Assembly (NCBI GenBank): GCA_944472135.2
Contig: OX235262.1
Location: forward strand, 83,178,903-83,242,902
Length of the DNA: 64,000 bases
From: Trichobilharzia regenti
Taxonomy: Eukaryota; Platyhelminthes; Trematoda; Strigeidida; Schistosomatidae
Reading direction: 5' to 3'
Part shown: positions 56,322-64,000 of the stretch, piece by piece
How positions within the stretch are numbered: the first letter of the stretch is position 1
How the letters are laid out: every line of letters begins with the position of its first letter
Made by a program: the position numbers and the translations under genes
Notes under the pieces: model-generated
What the model was told of the DNA's origin: nothing
Database searches by the model: none
The model's input: only the letters and a program-made list of their open reading frames with translations

Positions 56322-56504
56322 CAATTTCTATCTCTGTATTGTTTAAAATACTTACTGTTGACTGTTGATATGTTTCTTATATGAATGGCATTCTAATTCC
56401 GCTAAATACAAACTCCTGATTGCTGCCCTCTCTGGGTTTTGTTTGGATTCTTATAATTCCGTCAGATCGAAATACTAATATTCCTATTACAATAAATTAC
56501 TACA
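56310..56504 (+). repeat. 3' LTR
   Basis: Identical by eye to the 5' LTR over all 195 bp. It carries the last four codons and stop of the Gag-like ORF. The polypurine tract just upstream is weak (GCGAGGAGA near 56283). Confidence 0.93.
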
Positions 56505-56509
56505 GGTTG

Positions 56510-57040
56510 ACAAATGTTTGGAACACTTCGTAGTGTCGCAGAAGTTTCCAAATCCCTTCGAGGTCGACGCTGTCATTCTAAACTCTGTTCAGTGATAATG
56601 CGTAGAATTGCAATTTGATCCACTAGGATTTTAATATCGCTTTTTAGGGTCTTGTCCACTTCCATTTGTGGTTACTTATAGATCTCTTCCTCCTTCCCTT
56701 GTTATGCATTGTTGGAAGGGGCGTAGCACTAGATAATTGTAGTCTCCCTACCTTTTGAGATTAATTTTGCTGTTATCGTTAGGGAGAAGACTAGTTCCCA
56801 CTGCATAATAGCCGTCCATTTAGTTGGAGAAATCATGGTAGCTACTTCTGCAGAGTGTTCACATTTGTCTTCTGGGTGGCTAGAGTATACTATTGACTGT
56901 CCTTCTAAAATGTGGACGCTCCACTTCTATCCTATGGGTTCTGGCAAGTTCTTAGTACTTCGTTAGAATATCTTTTTATATCCCTGACAATTGAAGCAGC
57001 CTTCCCAGCTTTGAACATCGTAGGTACATTCCATAACCCC
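56510..57040 (-). pseudogene. Old RTE-clade LINE remnant: endonuclease start and RT piece
   Basis: Minus strand: LWNVPTMFKAGKAASIVRDI (expected WNVRTM…GK.AQV), MISPTKWTAIMQWE, TITAKLISKGRETTI and a GREEE…-like piece of the endonuclease. After a large internal deletion come DQIAILRIITEQ and DSVDLEGIWKLLRHYEV of the reverse transcriptase. The Gag-only LTR element was inserted at its left end. Many stops. Confidence 0.7.
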
Positions 57041-59031
57041 AGGCTTATTTTTCGGAAGAGGTTACTACACTGGTTTCCGAAATATAAATGGTCTTCCCGC
57101 ATGCATTACTGTGAGCAAAAACAAGACCATTTATCAAAATTATCGGTGCAAGAAACCCCAAGTGTGAAGAGTCAGGATTCCCTCTACCACAGTTCTTCTA
57201 TTTAAACTCTATAGTGCCTATATGGTTCCATCTCTTCTAAATTCCTTAACGGGACGATGTGAAGTGGTGATAACTTAGCGCTAAACAACGGATGGATTAA
57301 CCCAGAATCCTGTAATTCGCTAAACGGTTCTGTAGCTTTTTTCAATACACAATGAATCAAAGAGACAAGGTTTAGCAGAAACCAGTGAGCCATGTGTCAC
57401 AAATTGGCTGGGTAAAGTGTATTTCATTTCGGTTTCCTAGTGCATCCGCTGTTTCGAGTCAGGGGAGGATTCCTGTTTAGTACAAGAAGAATCGATTCCA
57501 GATGCAGCCGTAAGGTTCAAAGAGGCACAGTTTGTTAGCGTGTATGCAGCCAATACTTTTGAGTCAGTACAAAGAAGTACTGAGAGAAATCCACATCAGC
57601 AAACAAAACGTAGGTCCGTAATAACAATGGAATGTTTCCTTAAAAACTCCACGATTAACTCCTTCACGCCACATATTCAATTGACTAACTTATTCACCTT
57701 TTAGGACCGACCTAGGGTACCACTGATTCCCCCCCCCATTAGCCGTTAGTGAAGTAACGCTAAATTCATCAACCGTCTTGACTGCAGACTGCATCCTAAG
57801 TTTTGTTAGTAATGAACAGCAGATGAATAACAAAATATTTAGCTTATACGTAAGCATGCATAGGTAAGCCATTCTTACTGGCGCTATCAAACAAGATGTA
57901 ATTACGTATTGTTAAACACTGATAAGCTTTTGTTCCAACGCCCTAAATAACAGCTTTGTGTTGTCCAGCGAAAGTAGTCATCACCAGCTTTCTGTCTACT
58001 TTCCAACAATGCTTTAAATCACACGGTCGTGTACACTGTTATCCGTGTCAAAAATTGGGCGAAGTCAGCGGCATATAATACAGTTTCGAGTCTATCTCGT
58101 ATCGGAACAGCTAAATTGTTACGTACTGCGAAGGAATTTACGAAACCACACCTGATGTAGTGAACTAAATCATTCGGAAATTCACTTACGAGAATATATT
58201 TTACGATTACGATATTTATTTGGATGTTTCCACTTTTCTATGTGGTCTTTCTAACGAACTGTATGACATCATTTTCTTCTATAAATGGACCTTATTCAAT
58301 TGCCTTCATTTGGACTTACACCCGATGCTCCGTTTCAGCACTGTGTCAAAATCAAGAATACTCTACAGAGTGACCGCTTGGTCTTTGGCAGTTTGCTCGA
58401 AATGTTTATCACTTGTCTCACTTCTGGAGGACAGAATTTCTCGCCATATTGTTGGGAATCGTTTTTATTCCTGTCAAGTATTTAAGTCATACTGGGTTGA
58501 CCATTTTATTCGGTGTAGCACGAGCTTCGGATAACAGAAGTCTTTGAACTACATGGTTATCCAGTGGACCAACTAAGCACATTATTTTTCATATAATTTT
58601 TTGCTGATAGTCCTGAAGCAGTACCAACTGCATTGATATAAAAGAAGTCATTGAGTGATATTCCTTTGTGTTTAGTCCCACAAAACCTGTCGTGTTTAAC
58701 TGTGTTTGACATTGCTGAAAAAAATATCCTCGATCAGCTGTACATATTAATATACATGTGAACGTTTGTAACAGACTCGCAACAACAGTCAAAATTAAAA
58801 TTGCACAGCCGCAGGATGACACTCAAGATAAACAACAAGTTGCAAAGGTTAAATTATTAGGTTCAGAGTTGAGTCGATGTTGGCGTACACTCTTGTACTT
58901 TAAAAAGACAATAAGCTAAAAATTTAACCAGGACTTTGACCTGACCATCTGCCACATGTCTCAATACAAATTGTGAGCATGAGCAGACTACGACATTAAA
59001 CTGAGCGCGTAGACCAACATTTTCGACCAAT
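57041..59031. other. 2 kb without a recognised gene
   Basis: Moderately AT-rich. Frames up to 104 codons (58220-58534) overlap other frames in the same place and have no motif. Confidence 0.4.
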
Positions 59032-59262
59032 TCTTTTTCCTTCACGTTCCAACTGGAACATAGGGCTTCAGTCTAGAAGGCTTGAAGTTTCTGTAGCAGT
59101 GTTTATTTTTACAGGATGGGGCTGTTAACCTCATGCCCAACCTTCCCTCTTTACCAGCGTTATTACAGCCTTAGCAAAGTAAAGGAGTTCGTCGGCCGAG
59201 GATCGAACCCCGGACTATGTGCATGGTCGGCAAGCGTGCTAACCGCTATGCCACCGACGCAC
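59032..59262 (-). mobile_element. SINE-R copy
   Basis: Minus strand: GCGTCGGTGGCATAGCGGTT head, CCGACCATGCACATAGTCC, B box GGTTCGATCC with TCGGCCGACG, GGGCATGAGGTTAACAGC body, and the tail GAAGCCCTATGTTCCAGTTG. The 10 bases upstream of the head (GTGAAAATGT) are shared with the 47.0-kb copy. Confidence 0.82.
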
Positions 59263-61249
59263 ATTTTCACCCACTACCTGGGGAAAACGAACAGGACTAA
59301 GCGCTGACTATGAGGCCCGTCAAATGTTACGGCATTTGAGTTTTCCAAAGAAATTAAGTTATATTTCCCACTCATTTGGATCGGAATTGTAGCCAGACGT
59401 TTCATGTTTCAAACCTCAACTTTTCTAGCAGTAAAAACAAATAATCATCGACTAAGCCTAAATTTGACCTAGTCAGTTGGAGCTCATGAATGTCATGGAA
59501 ATCCAATATCGTTGTTACGAGCTAGTATAAACCAGTTTGATTTCTTTTTGCTCGCTTCTCGATTGTGAGGTAAAGGTTCCTGGTCTTCAGTATGTTCCTG
59601 CGTAGTTCGTCCCGCCACTCTACTGTCCAAGGTCTGGTGCTGCGGCTAATTATGTGTTGTTTGTAGTATGCAGTGTGTTAAGACTTTGTTACTACTGTGA
59701 GTGGAGCTGAATCTTTCACCATTTAGTCCCCCGGTATCGTCGTCAAAAGAAAAGTGAAAATAATAACGACAGACATAATTAGTGTATGTTATGCAGACTA
59801 AAATACAGAAGAGGAAATAAAGAAAGCGTGAAAACAGACAGCCAATTGAATTTGAAGTCATAAGTTGAAATATATATATGTATATAATATCAGTAATAAT
59901 AACAAGTGTAAGAGTAGTAGTTGGATTCGTTAGGAGACTAAGATGGGATAGAATGTGAATAAGTAAAACTACGATTTTAGTTACCCACCCACGAATGGTG
60001 TATGGAATTCTAAGGGGATGGGCCATATGGAACCAATCCTTGTGTCGCTTCATGATTGTTCCGGTAAGGATTTCTAGGGACGGCAAACCCGCAGTGGAAT
60101 GAAACGGCAGCACACCTGAGTCTTTGCCCTCTGTTGAGCTATCCTTCTGGGACCTCCGCGGGGAAGCCTATACCCACTCAATGGCAGAACACCTTTGTTT
60201 GGGAGATTCAGGCCATTTGTTATCTGGTAGGCAGTAATCAAATGCCCCTAAGCCGACGATGGCTAAGTGTCAATAGACCTAATTTCGTTAGCCTTTCATC
60301 ATACGGGTTATTTTGGAGACTAACCACTCCTTTTGTCGCTGTTCTTCGAACTCTTTGCAAGAGGTGTGCGTCTCTTATAATATATATATTTCTTCCTGTT
60401 TATGCAGGAACATACCAATTGTACAGGCATGGATAAGTTATTATATAAATTACACAAAATTTGATGTATAATGGATTTACAGTTTGGTTGTTCTTTCTGA
60501 CATCAAAGTCAGTCGGAACAGTCTGCTATAAAGTTTGTTTGTGTAGCACATAAAGAGATATAGAAATATTGTCTTCGCATTAACAAAAAACCCAGACATC
60601 AGATGAATGTAATACAAATATCTGGGAAAAATAAAGCTTGAAGTCAATTCTCCTATATAACTTTGTTGTGAACAGCACCCTTGGCTTAAAGATTATTGAT
60701 GTATTATGTTGAGATCAGTGATATATTTATTCCATTTTTTCAGTAGTCTTATCGTAGTTTTATAACAGGAAAGAAATTTGATCGTGGATACGAAAACTAG
60801 ATAAGGTCATGTTGGGTTGTTTTACTGCATCAAATGGTGCCGAGGTCGATTCCAGAATTCTCCATTTGCTCCATTTGTGTCTGCATGGCGGACTGTATTC
60901 GTAAGTTGAGTAAAATGTTGAAAACTGTTTGAAAACCAGTTGCTTCTTCATTTCAGATCATGAATACTCATTTACAGCATGTTCGCCAGCGTCTTCAAAT
61001 GGTAGAATTGGATCGTTCATGGAATTTGAGTGGTTATGAGATAGACGGTTTGGAATTAATCCTCATTTCAGTTTAGATGCAGGGTTGTTCGACCTCGACC
61101 AGAAGATGAATAGGAGCAGCAAAATACCAGAAAGAGAAAGTATGTGAACATGAAAAGGACATTTATATATTATGCATTTATAAATGTTTATCTTAATTGT
61201 ACATTATACTTAAGTAAACATTTTTCTATATTGTATTTGTTTTCACGTA
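59263..61249. other. No recognised gene; one GC-richer block
   Basis: A block at about 60000-60425 is clearly richer in G+C than its surroundings (…GGGACCTCCGCGGGGAAGCC…) and could be the 5' region of a retroelement, but I cannot name it. The remainder is AT-rich. Confidence 0.35.
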
Positions 61250-61480
61250 TTTATGCGAAGTCTTAGAGTTTATTTAATGTCATAATGTGTATTAATGAGT
61301 CTGAGCGTTTTAGTGTTCTAATGACTGATGCGTTTTAGAAATAAGTGATGGGTTCTGGTAGGGATAGTCATTTGGACAAAACAGTTTATATAGCAAGCGT
61401 TTGAAGGTTACAATGAGGGATAGGTCCTATTTCTAAGGGTAAACTAATCCTGTATGTTCCGTACTATGTCTTTATGCATC
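61250..61480 (-). pseudogene. Degraded second copy of a CR1-like C-terminus
   Basis: Broken minus-strand frames (DIVRNIQD-FTLRNRTYPSL, SNACYINCFVQMT) line up with KIWNSLPLDVRTCSSVTSFK…LYRLFHST at the end of the ORF at 61537-62769. It lies immediately downstream in the same orientation, so two CR1-like 3' ends sit in tandem. Confidence 0.6.
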
Positions 61481-61489
61481 CATGCTGCT

Positions 61490-62635
61490 AGTTTATTTAT
61501 AGTTTAAAGATTGCTAAGGGTGTTGAAGTGCGTCTTTTAGGTGCTGTAGTAGATTAGTGCTTGATTCGTTCTAGGAGTAAATAGTTTATTAATATAATCA
61601 GTAGAGTGAAACAGTCTGTATAGAGAGCGTTTGAAGCTTGTAACCGAAGAGCAAGTTCTGACATCTAGGGGTAGGCTATTCCATATTTTAGAATACATGA
61701 CTGTGAAGAAGTTTTCACGGAGTGTTGACCTAAAAGAATGAGTTGTCACTGTGGAAGTTTGGTTACGCAGATCGTAAGAACCTTCCTGTGCGAATTGTAT
61801 GTCCCTGTTACCTGAGAAAGATATTTTGTGAAGGACCTTAAAGAAGAATATTAGGTTTATAATAAGTCGCCTTGTCCAAAGTGGGTCGAGTTTTAGGATC
61901 ATGCACCGTGAGATGTAGTCTTTCTTACAATCGTAGCCAAGCAGTTTTGAGGTAAAATATCGTTGGATACTTTCCATCCTTAGCTTGTCGCGTGTGCGAG
62001 TGCTGCTTATAATAAATGGACAGTATTCTAGTAGTGGTCTGACACATGTTTTGTACAGAATTAGCTTGGCTTCATTGTCGTGAAAGTTCCTGAGTATGCA
62101 TCCTAAGAGCATCCTCGATTTTCTAGTCTGTGATGCTACTTGCTCTGAGAATGTCAAGTCACTAGAGTACCTCAGGCCTAGGTCAACGACACTTCGGAGT
62201 CTTGTTAGGTTAGCAGATTGGAGCGTTAATTTCAGGTCGATTGAGGGTGCACCGAAGCAGATCCAGCCACATTTGTTCAGATTAAATTGGAGATTCCATA
62301 GGGACGACCAAGCAGCCATTTTATCTAATTCCTTCTGTACTACATTCTCGAAGTTCCCTAAGTCATCACGTTGGAATGTATAAGCTACTTTTAGGTCATC
62401 TGCAAAGATGAATGGTTTCCCGTGCGTGAAGCAAGCGCATATGTCATTGATGTATAGTGTAAATAGGAGGGGTCCAATGACACTACCTTGTACTACACCA
62501 GAAGTGATAGGGCTAGGTTTGGAGGTTGCAGACCCGAGTTTAACTATTTGGGACCTATTGTTAAGGAATGATTTAAGCCATCCTAATAATGGGTCACGTA
62601 TTCCTAAGGAGTTCAGTTTATTTGTTAGCAGTAAA
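61490..62635 (-). mobile_element. CR1-like LINE Y, 5'-truncated
   Basis: Minus strand: reverse transcriptase from LNSLGIRDPLLGWL to the stop at 61537. The 5' edge abuts LINE X near 62635 without a stop, so the frames are fused. It is a different subfamily from the CR1-like LINEs at 1-445 and 11.35-12.48 kb. Confidence 0.8.
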
Positions 62636-62769
62636 TGGTCAACACGAAGCAGTTGGGGTGCAATGATATTATATACTTCACGGTGTGGTCTGACGCATGT
62701 TTTGTACAGCCTTAGAAAAAGCGTAGCGATGAGTGCACCTAACTGTCTGTGTATAGAGTCTATAGCCAC
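61537..62769 (-). CDS. CR1-like reverse transcriptase, in-frame fusion of two LINE pieces
   Basis: 410 codons. Residues 1 to ~44 (LYKTCVRPHREVYNIIAPQL) are the C-terminal connection of LINE X. From ~48 on comes LINE Y: LGIRDPLLGWLKSFLNNR, SGVVQGSVIGPLL (90-102), catalytic FADD (122-125), DLGLRYSSDLTFSEQV, ILYKTCVRPLLEYCPFI and the C-terminus IWNSLPLDVRTCSSVTSFKR. The palm from the GVVQGS motif on is intact, but the endonuclease and fingers are missing, so it cannot act alone. Confidence 0.82.
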   Translation of the reverse strand: MAIDSIHRQLGALIATLFLRLYKTCVRPHREVYNIIAPQLLRVDHLLLTNKLNSLGIRDPLLGWLKSFLNNRSQIVKLGSATSKPSPITSGVVQGSVIGPLLFTLYINDICACFTHGKPFIFADDLKVAYTFQRDDLGNFENVVQKELDKMAAWSSLWNLQFNLNKCGWICFGAPSIDLKLTLQSANLTRLRSVVDLGLRYSSDLTFSEQVASQTRKSRMLLGCILRNFHDNEAKLILYKTCVRPLLEYCPFIISSTRTRDKLRMESIQRYFTSKLLGYDCKKDYISRCMILKLDPLWTRRLIINLIFFFKVLHKISFSGNRDIQFAQEGSYDLRNQTSTVTTHSFRSTLRENFFTVMYSKIWNSLPLDVRTCSSVTSFKRSLYRLFHSTDYINKLFTPRTNQALIYYST

Positions 62770-64000
62770 ATATGCCCTCGCCCGTGTAATTTACTCTTGT
62801 GTCCAATTTTCAGTTAGAACTAGACCTAAGTCGCGTTCCCACTCTGTACGGGACGAGCTTTCGTTGCACAAGCTGTAACTTGCATTCTACAGCCTACAGG
62901 TGCGTAGCTTCACTACATTGCACTTTTTTAGGTAAGAAGTCATGCCACTGGCTACCGCCAAGTCTTCTAGAAGATTTAGATCAGCCTGCAGCCTATCTGA
63001 GACTTCCGAACAATTTGTCGCCCTCCATACATTTATGTCGTAAGAGTATAGAATAATCGGGCAATTTAGTCGGCACGGTAGGTCACTGATAAAAACCAAG
63101 AACATCAGTGGACCCAAGAGAGAACCCTGTGACACTCCTGACGACGAGCCATGCCAAGATGATCGGACTCAGTTGACCCTGGTGCAAAATATCCTTTCAT
63201 TTAGGTAGTACTTCAACCATGACAGAGGCGGCTTACCTATATGTGGTGATTGACAATTTCTACCTCTGTATTGTTTAAATACTTATTGTTGATTGTTAAT
63301 ATATTTCTTATATGAATTGTATTATAATTTCGCTAAATACAAATTCCTGAATTCGCCCTCTCTGTGTTTTGGTTGGATTCGTGTAATTCGGTCATCTCGA
63401 AATACTAATACTAGGATTACAATTAATAACAACACTATACCTGCCTGACTTATTTGGTCTAGAAGAAGGTCATGGTAACTGTGTCAGATGCCTCCTCATA
63501 GCCTAGGAAGACCACATGGCCTGGAACATTCATATTCCAGCATGATGCCAAATCGTCCCAAGTTGATAGTATGTTTGTTACACATAATCTGCCTTTCTTG
63601 AAACAGTGTTGGGCTTCATGGAGCCTATTAGTCCCATTGAGCCGCTCCCTGATGTAATTATCAATAATTTTTTTCAGTACTTTTGATACTAATGAGAGTG
63701 ACACCACTAGTCCATAGCTAGTGGCATTTTGCCTATCTCCACCCTTAGAGATCGGAGAAAGGATGACTCTTTTCCACTTCCTTGGCAGTCTCCCCGAATC
63801 GATTAAGTGTTGAAAAAAGTCGCATAAGCGCCTATAGAGAGCTACGACGCACTGCTTCGGGAGAGATGAACTGATTTCGTCAAAACCTGGGGACTTTCCA
63901 GATGTGAGTCTCTGTACCTTCTCTAGTACTATTGCTGGGTTTATCCGGGGATCAGCTACGAGGTTTTCCTCCGGGAAATAGTCCGTAGCGGTTATACCCA
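62636..64000 (-). mobile_element. CR1-like LINE X, split by a solo LTR, runs off the right edge
   Basis: Minus strand from the window edge: SGKSPGFDEISSSLPKQCV, LPRKWKRVILSPISKGGDRQ, VSKVLKKIIDNYIRERLNG and GYEEASDTV. Then the solo LTR (63434-63242), then KPPLSWLKYYLNER, GVSQGSLLGP and YSYDINVW (expected YADDI.VW). WERDLGLVLTENW and YKTCVRPH follow to the junction with LINE Y. Dropping the LTR and one target copy brings the two halves back into register as homologous sequence. Stops and a mutated catalytic box show it is dead. Confidence 0.85.
63242..63434 (+). repeat. Solo LTR of the Gag-only element family
   Basis: 193 bp, TGTGGTGATTG…AACAACA, about 25 differences from the 54.7-kb LTR. Perfect 5-bp target duplication CTATA at 63237-63241 and 63435-63439. 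It interrupts the reverse transcriptase of LINE X. Confidence 0.93.

Larger units (their letters stand above)
54674..56504 (+). mobile_element. Gag-only LTR retrotransposon, complete and young
   Basis: A 1,831-bp element: 195-bp LTRs (54674-54868 and 56310-56504) that I read as identical, both starting TGTGGTGATTG and ending TTACTACA, and a 1,441-bp interior with one long ORF. It is flanked by GGTTG at 54669-54673 and 56505-56509, a perfect 5-bp target duplication. There is no protease, reverse transcriptase, RNase H or integrase core. The Gag is Ty3/gypsy-like. The element fits the idea of a terminal-repeat retrotransposon with only a Gag domain, moved by a relative's enzymes. A diverged solo LTR of the same family lies at 63242-63434. 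Confidence 0.93.

Noticed and set aside
58220..58534. 104-codon plus-strand frame as a host gene
   Set aside because: Another frame is open over the same bases, there is no domain, and no splice or promoter context was seen.
62408..62878. 156-codon plus-strand frame
   Set aside because: Antisense reading of the CR1-like RT; the coding motifs are on the other strand.
1..64000. CRISPR arrays, bacterial operons, ribosome-binding sites
   Set aside because: The sequence is plainly metazoan repeat DNA; no regularly spaced short repeats or prokaryotic gene layout were seen.

Overview
This window is eukaryotic, AT-rich, repeat-dense DNA. I place it in a blood fluke of the genus Schistosoma (or a close relative). 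The reasons are an Sm-alpha-type tRNA-derived repeat with a hammerhead-like core, RTE-clade and CR1-like LINEs, several Penelope-like (PLE) families with GIY-YIG endonucleases, and a Ty3/gypsy-type Gag with zinc knuckles. The species is not resolved. I see no rRNA, no credible functional tRNA gene, no CRISPR array and no convincing complete host gene. The window reads as intergenic or large-intron sequence built from nested transposable elements.

Layout. 1-13 kb: the edge of a CR1-like LINE, several SINEs, a PLE fragment (6.95-8.2 kb), a hammerhead-bearing SINE, a large inverted repeat around a PLE tail (8.98-9.97 kb), and an old RTE copy split by a CR1-like LINE (10.7-12.6 kb). 15-28 kb: RTE-clade copies at 15.0, 15.6, 21.7, 24.7-27.3 (the longest, with endonuclease and reverse transcriptase) and 27.4-28.2 kb, plus a PLE tail (18.4-19.4 kb) and a second PLE inverted repeat (19.5 kb). 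28-45 kb: a TTAG-type microsatellite interrupted by hammerhead SINEs, two PLE families (32.4-34.6 and 35.0-35.9 kb), a hammerhead SINE with inverted arms (37.7-38.2 kb), a PLE interrupted by an Sm-alpha-like SINE with its own hammerhead (38.5-40.0 kb), and more RTE copies. 45-54 kb: mostly unrecognised AT-rich DNA with SINEs and a PLE endonuclease fragment (53.1 kb). 54-64 kb: a very young 1.83-kb LTR element that carries only a Gag-like ORF, placed in a decayed RTE copy, then CR1-like LINEs, one of them split by a solo LTR of the same LTR family.

How the parts relate. RTE and CR1-like LINEs appear to have supplied 3' tails to two SINE families that share one tRNA-like head, so the SINEs look like trans-mobilised riders. 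Two further SINE families carry hammerhead self-cleaving motifs, and some PLE tails show hammerhead-like relics. The Gag-only LTR element has identical LTRs and a perfect 5-bp target duplication but no protease, reverse transcriptase or RNase H, so it would need enzymes from an autonomous relative. This element and the inverted-arm hammerhead SINEs are the most interesting objects here.

Names used below: SINE-C (tRNA-like head, CR1-like tail), SINE-R (same head, RTE-like tail), HH-SINE (tRNA-Thr-like head plus hammerhead), PLE-A to PLE-D (my provisional PLE groups). Everything was read by eye; edges of old repeats are approximate.
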